Assembly (NCBI RefSeq): GCF_009882985.1
Contig: NZ_WTUZ01000020.1
Location: 681,353 to 745,352, forward strand
Length of the DNA: 64,000 nt
Direction of reading: 5' to 3'
Origin: Paenibacillus silvestris
Lineage (GTDB): Bacteria; Bacillota; Bacilli; Paenibacillales; NBRC-103111
The notes under the pieces were generated by a model. The model was not told the DNA's origin. It made no database searches and saw only the letters and a program-made list of their open reading frames with translations. This document shows positions 32,937-41,949 of this stretch, piece after piece (the first letter of the stretch is position 1; each line of letters opens with the position of its first letter). Position numbers and translations under genes: made by a program.

Positions 32937-34610
32937 CTAGATCTCCGTAATAATCGTAAGAATCACGGGTCTCCGGCCCGTTTTCTCATAAAAGAAACGC
33001 CCCAGCACTTCCTTCACATTCATCTTCAGCACATTCCATTGGTTAAGCGGCTCCTGCCCCGATTGCAGCCTGTTCACCGTATCTGCGGCCAGAATGCTCG
33101 CTCGATCTATGAGATCCTCCGACTCACGCACATAGACGAATCCTCGCGAGATAATATCGGGTCCTGATAGAATTTTGCCATCCGTTTTGCTGAGAAGAAG
33201 AAACACGATAAGGATCCCATCCTCCGAAAGCTGCTTCCGGTCACGCAAAACAACATTCCCGACATCGCCCAAACCGTCAACGAGTGTATTGCCCGCCGTG
33301 ACTTTGCGGCTTTGCGTCGCAGCTGCTTCTTTGATATCTACCACATCGCCATTGTTCAGTATGAAAATGTTCGCAGGCTCGACGCCAACAGACTCCGCCA
33401 GAATGCGGTGCTGATGAAGCATCCGATATTCGCCATGAATCGGAATGAAATACTTCGGTTTCATGAGCGTCAGCATTAATTTGAGCTCTTCCTGACTGCC
33501 ATGGCCAGAAACATGCATGCCCGTCACTGAGCTTGAGCCGTAAATAACCTCCGCCCCAAGGCTAAATAAATGGTCTACCGTCTTGGAGACATTGCGCTCA
33601 TTCCCCGGAATCGGCGATGAGGATAGGATGACCGTGTCGCCCCGATGGATCTCTACATTCCTGTAGTTCGAGCGGGATAGCCGCGATAAAGCGGCCATTG
33701 GCTCTCCCTGGCTGCCCGTGCAGAGAATGGCAACCCGATCGGATGCCAGGCTGCCGATCTCTGCCGCCTCCACCAGCATCCCATCAGGGAGCGTCAAATA
33801 GCCTAGCTCGGAGGCGATTCTCACGACATTGACCATACTGCGGCCCAGCAAGGCTAACCTGCGATTCGTCGCTTGCGCGGCATCGATTACCTGCTGAAGC
33901 CTATGGACATTGGAGGCGAAGGTGGCGATGAACACTTTTTGCTTCGCTTTATGAAAGGCCTCTTCGATATGCTTCCCAACCTGGCTTTCCGAAGGTGTAT
34001 ACCCCGGACGCTCCGCATTCGTGCTCTCAGATAGAAGAAGCATGACTCCCTTCGAGCCAATGTCCGCCATTTTATGAATATCCGGATACTGATTATTGAC
34101 CGGTGTAAGGTCGAATTTGAAATCTCCCGTATGGACAACCGCTCCCTCGGGCGTATGAAAAACAACCCCAAGACAATCAGGGATGCTGTGATTGGTTTTG
34201 AAAAAAGTGGACGTGATGCCCCCAAGCGCAATCTTGGAATCGGAGGTGATCTCGATAAGCTTGGTATTGGCTAGCAAACCAGCCTCTCTCAGCTTCACTT
34301 GGATGAGCCCCAGCGTTAGGCGCGTTGCATAGATGGGTACATTGATTTGTTTGCGTATGTAGGGAATACCCCCGATATGATCCTCGTGCCCATGCGTAAT
34401 GACCAGAGCACGGACCCTATCGCTATTTTCAAGCAAATAGGTAATATCAGGCACGATAAGATCCACGCCAAGCAGTGTTTCATCCGGGAATTTAGAGCCG
34501 CAGTCAATCACGATGATGTCATTTGCATATTCGACGACATACATGTTTTTGCCGATTTCATTAATGCCGCCTAAGGAGAAGACCGATAATTGCGCGTCCA
34601 GCTTGGTCAC
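32937..34610 (-). CDS. Ribonuclease J
   Basis: This protein of about 557 aa has a metallo-beta-lactamase fold with the zinc motif HGHEDHIGG, the beta-CASP region (CTGSQGEPMAALSRLSR, SGHGSQEEL, IHGEYRML) and a C-terminal domain. The length equals RnjA/RnjB. It degrades and matures RNA with endo- and 5'-exonuclease activity. The frame opens at ATG 34637, but AGGGGG lies eight bases before GTG 34610 and RNase J homology starts right there (MTKLDAQLSVFSLGG), so I use 34610. It lies 72 bp after kdpE with no terminator between, so readthrough from the kdp operon is possible. Its relation to rnjA/rnjB elsewhere is unknown. Confidence 0.93.
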   Translation of the reverse strand: MTKLDAQLSVFSLGGINEIGKNMYVVEYANDIIVIDCGSKFPDETLLGVDLIVPDITYLLENSDRVRALVITHGHEDHIGGIPYIRKQINVPIYATRLTLGLIQVKLREAGLLANTKLIEITSDSKIALGGITSTFFKTNHSIPDCLGVVFHTPEGAVVHTGDFKFDLTPVNNQYPDIHKMADIGSKGVMLLLSESTNAERPGYTPSESQVGKHIEEAFHKAKQKVFIATFASNVHRLQQVIDAAQATNRRLALLGRSMVNVVRIASELGYLTLPDGMLVEAAEIGSLASDRVAILCTGSQGEPMAALSRLSRSNYRNVEIHRGDTVILSSSPIPGNERNVSKTVDHLFSLGAEVIYGSSSVTGMHVSGHGSQEELKLMLTLMKPKYFIPIHGEYRMLHQHRILAESVGVEPANIFILNNGDVVDIKEAAATQSRKVTAGNTLVDGLGDVGNVVLRDRKQLSEDGILIVFLLLSKTDGKILSGPDIISRGFVYVRESEDLIDRASILAADTVNRLQSGQEPLNQWNVLKMNVKEVLGRFFYEKTGRRPVILTIITEI

Positions 34611-34682
34611 CTTACTTACCCCCTGTGTCACTTTCATTTGCGTTAATTTCCCACAAGTGGTGTAAGGCTATGCAAGATGGTG

Positions 34683-35378
34683 CTATTCCTGCCAAGCAAA
34701 GCGGTATCCAATGCCTGGCTCTGTCAAAATATAGCGGGGTCTTGTCGAATCTTCTTCGATTTTCTTCCGCAAATGGCCGACATATACCCTCAGATATTGA
34801 CTGTCGGATTCATACTGTGAACCGCCCCATACTTGCTTGAGCAATTGACGATGCGTCATTACGCGACCGGCATTGAGGGCAAGCACTTTTAGCAAATCAT
34901 ACTCGGTAGGCGTCAGCTTGAGTTTCTCCCCCTGAAGTTCAACGACCCGCTGGGATAAATCAATAACCAAATCCCCTAGTTTCAGCACCGGTTCATCTTG
35001 TGTCTTAGCGATATGGCGTAAAGCGACCCGCATACGAGCCATGAATTCTCCCATGCCAAACGGCTTCGTCACATAATCATCGGCTCCCCGGTCTAAGGCA
35101 GCCACCTTATCCTGCTCCTGATCTTGGGCCGTTAGAATAATGATCGGCACCTGCGACCACTCACGAATATGCTTTAGCACTTCCATCCCTGTCATATCAG
35201 GCAAGCCGAGGTCCAGCACGATGAGGTCTGGCCGAACCATCGTAGCCTGCAATAAGCCTTCCTGCCCCGTAGCGGCCTCCGTCACATCGAAGCCATGCGC
35301 ATTCAACGTAACTCGCAACAGCTTGCGAATTTGCGCTTCATCATCAATAATTAAAATTTTCGCCCCAGTTGCTGTCAT
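34683..35378 (-). CDS. kdpE: KdpE response regulator
   Basis: This 231-aa OmpR-type regulator has a receiver (IIDDEAQIRKLL, phospho-acceptor D56 in IVLDLGLPDMTG, conserved VTKPFGMGE) and a C-terminal winged helix (LTPTEYDLLKVLALNAGRVMTHRQLLKQVWG, RKKIEEDSTRPRYILTEPGIGYRF). The start is ATG 35378 with GGGGGA five bases upstream. The first 35 bases overlap the 3' end of the histidine kinase gene, a sign of translational coupling. It should control kdpFABC under potassium limitation. Confidence 0.95.
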   Translation of the reverse strand: MTATGAKILIIDDEAQIRKLLRVTLNAHGFDVTEAATGQEGLLQATMVRPDLIVLDLGLPDMTGMEVLKHIREWSQVPIIILTAQDQEQDKVAALDRGADDYVTKPFGMGEFMARMRVALRHIAKTQDEPVLKLGDLVIDLSQRVVELQGEKLKLTPTEYDLLKVLALNAGRVMTHRQLLKQVWGGSQYESDSQYLRVYVGHLRKKIEEDSTRPRYILTEPGIGYRFAWQE

Positions 35379-36906
35379 GCTTATCCCCCTGTTTCTCAGC
35401 GAATTGTAATGGCAAACTAATATGAATAGCCGTTCCTTTGGGTTCATTTCTGTGTGCTGTGATTTGCCCGCCATGGGCTTCTACGATGCTTTTGCAGATC
35501 GCGAGCCCGAGTCCTGTTCCGGGAATATGTTTGGTTAATTGTCCCCTATAGAACTTTTCGAATATACGATCCAAGTCACCTGCCGCAATGCCTGCGCCTT
35601 CATCCTTAATCGTCAATTCAAGCATTTCTCGGCGCTGAGCCGCTTCAATGACGATTTCACTTCCTTCCGGCGAATACTTGATGGCATTGCTGATTACATT
35701 AATAAGTACTTGTTCAATCAGCACATCATCCAGCGGGACGGAGGGAAGATCAGGCGCAAGTCGAATGCTCACCTTTCTATTCAGCAAAGCATCCTTCAGC
35801 TGAGAAAGTGCAACGCCTACGACATCCTCGATCCCGCACCATTGCTTATTTAACCGGAGCATGCCGCTCTCAATCCGAACCATGCCGAGCAAGTTGCCGA
35901 CCAGCCTATTCATCCGTGTTGAACCCTCACGAATAGTCAGCAGCAGCTCGCGTCGGTCTTCAGGGCTAAATACAGCCTCGCTCTCCAGCAGCCCCGTCAC
36001 AGAGCCTATGATCGTAGCTAGCGGCGTTCGCAGCTCGTGAGAGAGCGAATCCAGCAGCGCGGTCCGCAGCTTCTCAGACTCGGCCGTCAGCTGCGCGACT
36101 TTCGCTTCATTAGCCAGCTTGACGCGAGAAATCGCTACAGCAACCAAATCCGAGAGCGCTTCGATGATACGTATAAGCTCCGGCATCTCTTCTAACGATC
36201 GGTCCCCGACATACACAGCTAATACACCGTGTACTTGACGATCTGTTTCGAAGGGGACGTAAAGCGTAGACGACTCCCTCAACGAATGTGTGCCACGCCC
36301 TGCGCTCGCATGATGATTGTAAACCCAAGCTGCGATAGACAAGTGGGATTCATCTGTCGCCCACTCACTCCCGTCCTTGGAATAGGCTTCTACTTGCTGT
36401 TCCCCGCCCGGATTCGGCAATAGAATCGCAGCTTTTGCATTCAATGCTTCCGAGACATGCAGCACGATTTGATTAAGCAGTACCTCTAAATCCGAAATCG
36501 CTGTAATCTTGCGGCTTAGCGCATACAGTGCAGCCGTACTCGCTTCTTTCTGCTGAGCTTGATGGATCTGATTGCGAAGCTTCGAAGCCAAGCTTGCTGT
36601 AAGGGCGGCAACCGAAATAAAGACAAGAAATGAGATCAAATAGCGTAAATCCGCAACTGTGAGACTAAACACAGGAGGGACAAATAAGAAATCTAAGGAT
36701 AAGACGCCCATTGCTGCAGCAAAAAAGGAAGGTCCCCTTCCCCAGCGCACAGCGCTGAAAAGGACAGGAAGCAAGTAGAAAAGAGAAATGTTCACCAAGC
36801 CTAAAAAGTCACCAAGAACTTGTAAAACCAAGGTCACGACGACAATAAAAAGAGCTGTAATCACGTATGACTTCCAGCTGATCCAACCATTTGTTTTGTT
36901 CATCAT
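35344..36906 (-). CDS. kdpD: KdpD-type histidine kinase, membrane and kinase half
   Basis: This 520-aa protein corresponds to the C-terminal half of classical KdpD. It has a DUF4118 membrane domain of four helices (residues about 12-105), a GAF-like region (about 125-260), HisKA with LSHELRTPLATIIGS (H290), and HATPase boxes (NVISNAIKYSPEG, DEGAGIAAGDLDRIF, GTGLGLAICKS). The N-terminal KdpD/Usp input part is absent and is instead a separate gene just upstream, with only four bases between the two frames. A split KdpD of this kind must presumably reassemble as a complex. It overlaps kdpE at its 3' end. Confidence 0.93.
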   Translation of the reverse strand: MMNKTNGWISWKSYVITALFIVVVTLVLQVLGDFLGLVNISLFYLLPVLFSAVRWGRGPSFFAAAMGVLSLDFLFVPPVFSLTVADLRYLISFLVFISVAALTASLASKLRNQIHQAQQKEASTAALYALSRKITAISDLEVLLNQIVLHVSEALNAKAAILLPNPGGEQQVEAYSKDGSEWATDESHLSIAAWVYNHHASAGRGTHSLRESSTLYVPFETDRQVHGVLAVYVGDRSLEEMPELIRIIEALSDLVAVAISRVKLANEAKVAQLTAESEKLRTALLDSLSHELRTPLATIIGSVTGLLESEAVFSPEDRRELLLTIREGSTRMNRLVGNLLGMVRIESGMLRLNKQWCGIEDVVGVALSQLKDALLNRKVSIRLAPDLPSVPLDDVLIEQVLINVISNAIKYSPEGSEIVIEAAQRREMLELTIKDEGAGIAAGDLDRIFEKFYRGQLTKHIPGTGLGLAICKSIVEAHGGQITAHRNEPKGTAIHISLPLQFAEKQGDKHDSNWGENFNY

Positions 36907-36910
36907 ACTC

Positions 36911-39211
36911 TCATTTTACCTTATTTCCTGCGGATTGCCACAAATCATAATCAGCTACAATTAACACATCCATCTGGGAAGCTAGCGGCAGCAGCTTTTT
37001 GACTGTGGTATCTTTCCACACAATAATTTGCGTAGCCCCTGCCAAGCTTGCTTGAGATGCGAACATGGCTGGGATGGCTTTGCGACTCATCACTTCTTGA
37101 TACACAAACTCGCCACCAAGCCTAACCGTAAGCCTCTCTAAAGTTTCTAGCTTAGACTTCCACTGCTCTGCGTTCCCCACGTCTATAAAGCTTACATACC
37201 AAGTCGCTTTAAGCCTGTGCGCGATGCGAAATCCCCGGCGAATTAAGCGGTCAGCTTGTGATATTTCCGTGATACAGACGTAAATCACTTCTTTTCTCCG
37301 CCATGGACCGCGGAGCGAGCTCTTGCGTTCCATAGATTCCAACCGCTCATCTACATCATCAGCAATTTCACGCAAGGCTAACTCCCGGAGAGCGATCAGA
37401 TTGCCAGTTTTAAAAAAGTTATTCAACGCTTGATCTACCTTGACCATGGCATAAATCCTGCCTTCCCTCATACGAAGCTGTAGGGCTTCAGGAGCCACAT
37501 CAATTAGCTGCACTTCATCGGCTGCCCGAAGAATACTGTCCGGCACCGTTTCACGAACCCGAATGCCCGTAATTTGCTCCACGGCGTCATTTAAGCTCTC
37601 CAAATGCTGTACATTTACCGTTGCAATGACGGATATGCCTGCTTCCAAGATATCCAGCACATCTTCATACCTTTTTTTATATTTACTTCCAGGTACATTC
37701 GAATGGGCTAATTCATCCACCAGAATGACTTCAGGCCGCGCTTTTATAATAGCTTCCGTATCCATTTCCTCAAGCTTTACACCTTGATAGGCAATTTCTG
37801 CCCGCGGCATAATGGTTAGTTCTCCAATCTGTTCGATCGTGCCCTTTCTTCCGTGCGTTTCAAGCAACCCGATTTTCACATCAATGCCCTTTTTGAGCAA
37901 ATCATTGCCTTCGCGCAGCATAGTGTACGTTTTCCCTACGCCTGGGGCGGCTCCAATATAGACTTTGAACCTCCCTCGTTTGATTTTTTCAATTTTTGCT
38001 TGGACTTCTTGATTGCTAAGACGCTTATATTTGTACGGCTCCTTCGACACTTGCATATGAGTAGGAAGAATGCGCTCCCCATCCCGAGAGGCACGATCAG
38101 CAACCAGAAACACATCGATATTCTTGACTCTTTTCAAAATGCCATTGATCACAGACCCTTGCCAAAAAGTTTGCCACTTGCTTTGTTTGGAATGCCCTAA
38201 GACAATACGAGTAACTTTATGATGAATGGCATAACTAACTAAAGCCTTAGGAATACAACGGCGCATTCGCAGCGGCAGCTCCTCGAATTTGCCGCCTACT
38301 TTTTCAACAAGCTTCATGATGGACCTTCGAAAAGCAGCCGCTTCCTTCGAGAGCGGTTTATTGAATTTACGCAGTGTCACAACATGAAGATCACCGTTCA
38401 ATCGCTTGGCAATCTGTTGACCTCTCCGCACATAAATGGAGCCATTCCAATGATATTGGGCAGTTACGAGAATGCGCTCTGTCGCCCCTGACGGACCTAG
38501 AATCCCCATCTGCTCACGATGCGCTTCCAGGGAGTCATTCACGTCCTCTGCAACAAGACGCAAGGCCAGTTCTCTTAGTACGCCTAAGTTACCTCGCTTG
38601 AATAGCGCAGAATCTTTATTCCCCTTGAGATGGCCTTCTTCCAGTCGATTAAGAATCATTTCGGGCGTTGCATCAATTAATCGAACCTCATCAGCCAGCT
38701 CCAGCGTATCTGAGGGCACACAATGGCCCACTTCAATACCTGTTAACTTATGAGCAACATCCCTCGTGGCAGCCAGCTCATACACATTCACAGTGGTAAT
38801 CACACTAATATTATTGGCGAGTAGAAATTTAATATCATCTAAGCGCTTAGGGAACCGGGCATCTGGTCGATTAAGATGGGCCAGCCCGTCTACGAGGACA
38901 ACCTCGGGATTTCTCTCCATTAATGCGTCCAGATTTAAATCTTTTTGCTCAACGCCGTCTTTCATCCAATGAATGCTCGGCACTCTCTCCAAATCTCCTA
39001 ATTGTTCCACGGTTTCTGGCCTTTGCAGGGTTGATACTGCGCAGATGACCACGTCAATCCCCTGCTGCCTCAGATTATGCCCTTCCCGCAGCATATGGTA
39101 CGTCTTTCCTGAGCCGCTGACCGCACCGATATATATTTTCAGGCTTCCACGATGTAATTTGGAGATGGATAATAGAATCTCTTCCGGCGTTTTTCTTTTG
39201 AAACCGTCCAA
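36911..39211 (-). CDS. Stand-alone KdpD input protein with two tandem KdpD-Usp modules
   Basis: This 766-aa soluble protein consists of the KdpD N-terminal input unit twice in a row. Module 1 (about 20-385) has a Walker A GAVSGSGKT (29-37) and VLVDGLAHLNRPD. Module 2 (about 408-760) has the canonical GAAPGVGKT (420-428) and ILVDELAHSNVPGSKYKKRYEDV. Each is followed by the ITTVNVYELAATRD/IATVNVQHLESLND block and a Usp-like domain. Module 1 has diverged (E to G in VDELAH, altered P-loop), module 2 is standard. Classical KdpD has one such module fused to the kinase. In several Gram-positives the Usp domain binds c-di-AMP. The start is TTG 39211 with AAAGGAG ten bases upstream. It lies between kdpC and the kinase half. 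Confidence 0.9.
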   Translation of the reverse strand: MDGFKRKTPEEILLSISKLHRGSLKIYIGAVSGSGKTYHMLREGHNLRQQGIDVVICAVSTLQRPETVEQLGDLERVPSIHWMKDGVEQKDLNLDALMERNPEVVLVDGLAHLNRPDARFPKRLDDIKFLLANNISVITTVNVYELAATRDVAHKLTGIEVGHCVPSDTLELADEVRLIDATPEMILNRLEEGHLKGNKDSALFKRGNLGVLRELALRLVAEDVNDSLEAHREQMGILGPSGATERILVTAQYHWNGSIYVRRGQQIAKRLNGDLHVVTLRKFNKPLSKEAAAFRRSIMKLVEKVGGKFEELPLRMRRCIPKALVSYAIHHKVTRIVLGHSKQSKWQTFWQGSVINGILKRVKNIDVFLVADRASRDGERILPTHMQVSKEPYKYKRLSNQEVQAKIEKIKRGRFKVYIGAAPGVGKTYTMLREGNDLLKKGIDVKIGLLETHGRKGTIEQIGELTIMPRAEIAYQGVKLEEMDTEAIIKARPEVILVDELAHSNVPGSKYKKRYEDVLDILEAGISVIATVNVQHLESLNDAVEQITGIRVRETVPDSILRAADEVQLIDVAPEALQLRMREGRIYAMVKVDQALNNFFKTGNLIALRELALREIADDVDERLESMERKSSLRGPWRRKEVIYVCITEISQADRLIRRGFRIAHRLKATWYVSFIDVGNAEQWKSKLETLERLTVRLGGEFVYQEVMSRKAIPAMFASQASLAGATQIIVWKDTTVKKLLPLASQMDVLIVADYDLWQSAGNKVK

Positions 39212-39247
39212 TCCAGCACCACTCCTTTCTCCTCAAAATGACGCAGA

Positions 39248-39275
39248 AACCACTCTCGACCTATCGAGAGTGGTT
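39248..39275 (-). terminator. Intra-operon hairpin between kdpC and the KdpD input gene
   Basis: AACCACTCTCGA-TAGG-TCGAGAGTGGTT is a perfect 12-bp stem followed only by TCTGCG, so it is a poor terminator. It may be an attenuator or a processing/stability stem that sets a lower level for the sensor genes than for the transporter genes. Confidence 0.5.
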
Positions 39276-39284
39276 GCCTGCTAC

Positions 39285-39848
39285 TTACAACTTCACTTGT
39301 TTTAGCAGCTCTATATTCAGTTCAGTTACATTCACCCTTGGCTCACCGAGAAAACCGAGCTGTCTGCTTTTTGTAAACTGATCAACGAGACCGTTAAGCA
39401 CGTTCTCTGCAATTCCCGTTTCTTTACTGATTCTAGGCACTTGTGCCTTAGCCCCTTCCGGTGACAAATCCGGATCGAAGCCCGAGCCAGACATCGTGAC
39501 TAAATCAGCAGGAATATCGGTTAAGCTTGGATTTTCCTTCTTCAAATCATCAATCTTTTCGGCCAACGAAGCCGCATAATCGCTTGAAGCTACCGCCGTA
39601 TTGGAGCCTGAGGAAGCTGTCGGATCATACTTGGCTGTAGATACCCTCGGATGAAACAACTTAGGGGACTCGAAGCCTTGAGCCAGTAATTCCGAGCCAA
39701 TGACCGTTCCGCCGGATTCGATCAGACTTCCATCCGCTTGCTTGGGGAATAAGACTTGAGCTACACCTGTCGTAACAAGCGGATAGATGAGCCCGCAAAC
39801 GATCATGAACAATATAGATACACGAATTGCTACGAAAACCGATTTCAT
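39285..39848 (-). CDS. kdpC: Potassium-transporting ATPase subunit KdpC
   Basis: This 187-aa protein has one N-terminal membrane helix (VAIRVSILFMIVCGLIYPLVTTGVAQVLFP) and the conserved GSELLAQGFESPKLFHPRVS, SGSGFDPDLSP and RVNVTELNIEL blocks. KdpC assists ATP-driven K+ uptake as part of the KdpFABC complex. It follows kdpB by 28 bp. Confidence 0.97.
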   Translation of the reverse strand: MKSVFVAIRVSILFMIVCGLIYPLVTTGVAQVLFPKQADGSLIESGGTVIGSELLAQGFESPKLFHPRVSTAKYDPTASSGSNTAVASSDYAASLAEKIDDLKKENPSLTDIPADLVTMSGSGFDPDLSPEGAKAQVPRISKETGIAENVLNGLVDQFTKSRQLGFLGEPRVNVTELNIELLKQVKL

Positions 39849-39876
39849 GACGCTATCTCCTCGTTTCTCTTTCTCT

Positions 39877-41919
39877 TTAAACGATATTCAGTCCGTGAAG
39901 TACCATATCAATGATTTTAATCCCAATGAAAGGTACGACCACACCACCAATACCATACAGCAGCACATTGCGAGACAATAATCGATCCGCTGACATCGCG
40001 CGATATTTAACGCCCTTCATCGCTATTGGAATCAGCAGCGGAATGATAATGGCATTGAAAATTAAAGCAGATAGAATAGCTGATTCCGGCGATGCCAGAT
40101 TCATAATATTCAAGGCCTGCAGCTGCGGCATAGCTAGGATAAACATCGCAGGAATAATCGCGAAGTATTTAGCGATATCATTTGCGATGGAGAACGTCGT
40201 TAAAGCTCCACGCGTGATCAGCAGCTGTTTCCCGATGGAAATAACAGAAAGCAGTTTCGTTGGATCCGAATCCAGATCGATCATGTTGGCAGCTTCCTTC
40301 GCAGCCATCGTACCTGAATTCATCGCCAAACCTACGTCCGCTTGTGCCAGTGCAGGCGCATCGTTCGTTCCGTCGCCTGTCATCGCTACGAGCTTGCCTT
40401 CTTGCTGTTCCTTTTTAATCGCAGCAATTTTATCTTCCGGTTTCGCCTCTGCAATAAACTCGTCTACGCCCGCTTCAAGAGCGATCGTTGCAGCTGTCAG
40501 TGGGTTATCCCCTGTACACATCACGGTTTTGATACCCATTGCACGCAGCTCGGCAAAGCGCTCCTTCAAGCCAGGTTTTACCGTATCTTTGAGGTAAATA
40601 ACACCATATATTCGCTCATTAATCGCCACTGCGAGCGGAGTGCCTCCGGCCTTAGCAATTCGGTTCGTAATTGTCTCTAAATCATTAGGAATTTTGCCGC
40701 CTAAAGCTGTTACATATTTTTTGATCGCGTCAACCGCGCCTTTACGAACTTTGGAGCCTCCGACGAGATTAAGCCCTGACATACGTGTCTCAGCCGTGAA
40801 CTCGACAACTTCCGCACCTTCGTACGCACTCGTTTGCCATGATTCGCCAAGTTTATTGGCAAGCTCTACAATGGAGCGTCCTTCTGGTGTTTCATCTTTG
40901 ACTGAAGCTTGCAGGGAAGCAAACGTGACGTCTTTGGCCGTTACACCATTTACAGGAACGAATTCGGACGCCATCCGATTCCCGAATGTAATGGTCCCCG
41001 TTTTATCCAAAATCATCGTATCAATGTCGCCTGCAGCTTCAACCGCCTTACCAGACATCGCCAGAACATTAAACTGCGTTACACGGTCCATACCGGCAAT
41101 ACCGATTGCGGATAAGAGGCCGCCGATTGTTGTCGGAATGAGACAAACCAGCAGAGCGATCAGCGTGGAAATCTCTAATTTAACATTTAAATACTGTGCC
41201 ATCGGCACCATCGTCATAATGACGATCAGGAAGATCAGCGTCAATACAGCAAGCAGTGTCGTTAACGCGATTTCGTTCGGCGTTTTTTGCCGTTTGGCAC
41301 CTTCAACGAGCGCAATCATGCGGTCTAAGAAAGACTCGCCGGGATCAGTCGTCACTTTGACAACGATATAGTCAGACGCTACCCGGGTACCGCCAGTTAC
41401 CGAGGAAAAGTCGCCACCCGCTTCTTTAATAACAGGAGCAGACTCACCTGTAATAGCCGACTCATCAATGGAGGCTAAGCCTTCAATGATTTCCCCATCG
41501 GAAGGGATGATCTCACCGATTTCAATGCGAACGACATCGCCCTTACGCAGTGTCGTGGAGGACACTTCCTTATAGGAGCCGTCTTTTTGAACCAGACGAG
41601 CCTTCGTATCAGACTTCGTTTTCCGCAACGAATCAGCCTGAGCTTTACCTCGCCCTTCCGCCAGCGCTTCCGCAAAGTTAGCGAAAAGCAGTGTGAAGAG
41701 CAAAATGAGAAAGACCGCGATATTATAAGCCCTGCCTACTTCTGTCGAGCCAAATAGATCAGGAGCAAGTGATAACAGCAAGGTTATGACGGTTCCTACC
41801 TCAACCACGAACATAACCGGATTCTTAATCATTACCGCTGGATTCAGTTTCTTGAATGAATCCACGATAGCTTGATTGACAATTTCTTTTGATAATGTTT
41901 TTTTACGTTCCACTGCCAT
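39877..41919 (-). CDS. kdpB: Potassium-transporting P-type ATPase subunit KdpB
   Basis: This 680-aa protein is the catalytic subunit. It has the phosphorylation motif DKTGT (D305), the actuator TGES (157-160, with the serine whose phosphorylation inhibits E. coli Kdp), [10 protein letters not shown] and the usual seven helices. It hydrolyses ATP to drive K+ through KdpA. ATG 41919 follows GGGAGG. It follows kdpA by 30 bp. Confidence 0.98.
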   Translation of the reverse strand: MAVERKKTLSKEIVNQAIVDSFKKLNPAVMIKNPVMFVVEVGTVITLLLSLAPDLFGSTEVGRAYNIAVFLILLFTLLFANFAEALAEGRGKAQADSLRKTKSDTKARLVQKDGSYKEVSSTTLRKGDVVRIEIGEIIPSDGEIIEGLASIDESAITGESAPVIKEAGGDFSSVTGGTRVASDYIVVKVTTDPGESFLDRMIALVEGAKRQKTPNEIALTTLLAVLTLIFLIVIMTMVPMAQYLNVKLEISTLIALLVCLIPTTIGGLLSAIGIAGMDRVTQFNVLAMSGKAVEAAGDIDTMILDKTGTITFGNRMASEFVPVNGVTAKDVTFASLQASVKDETPEGRSIVELANKLGESWQTSAYEGAEVVEFTAETRMSGLNLVGGSKVRKGAVDAIKKYVTALGGKIPNDLETITNRIAKAGGTPLAVAINERIYGVIYLKDTVKPGLKERFAELRAMGIKTVMCTGDNPLTAATIALEAGVDEFIAEAKPEDKIAAIKKEQQEGKLVAMTGDGTNDAPALAQADVGLAMNSGTMAAKEAANMIDLDSDPTKLLSVISIGKQLLITRGALTTFSIANDIAKYFAIIPAMFILAMPQLQALNIMNLASPESAILSALIFNAIIIPLLIPIAMKGVKYRAMSADRLLSRNVLLYGIGGVVVPFIGIKIIDMVLHGLNIV

Positions 41920-41949
41920 GTAAATCCTCCCTCTCTATTACGTCTATCC

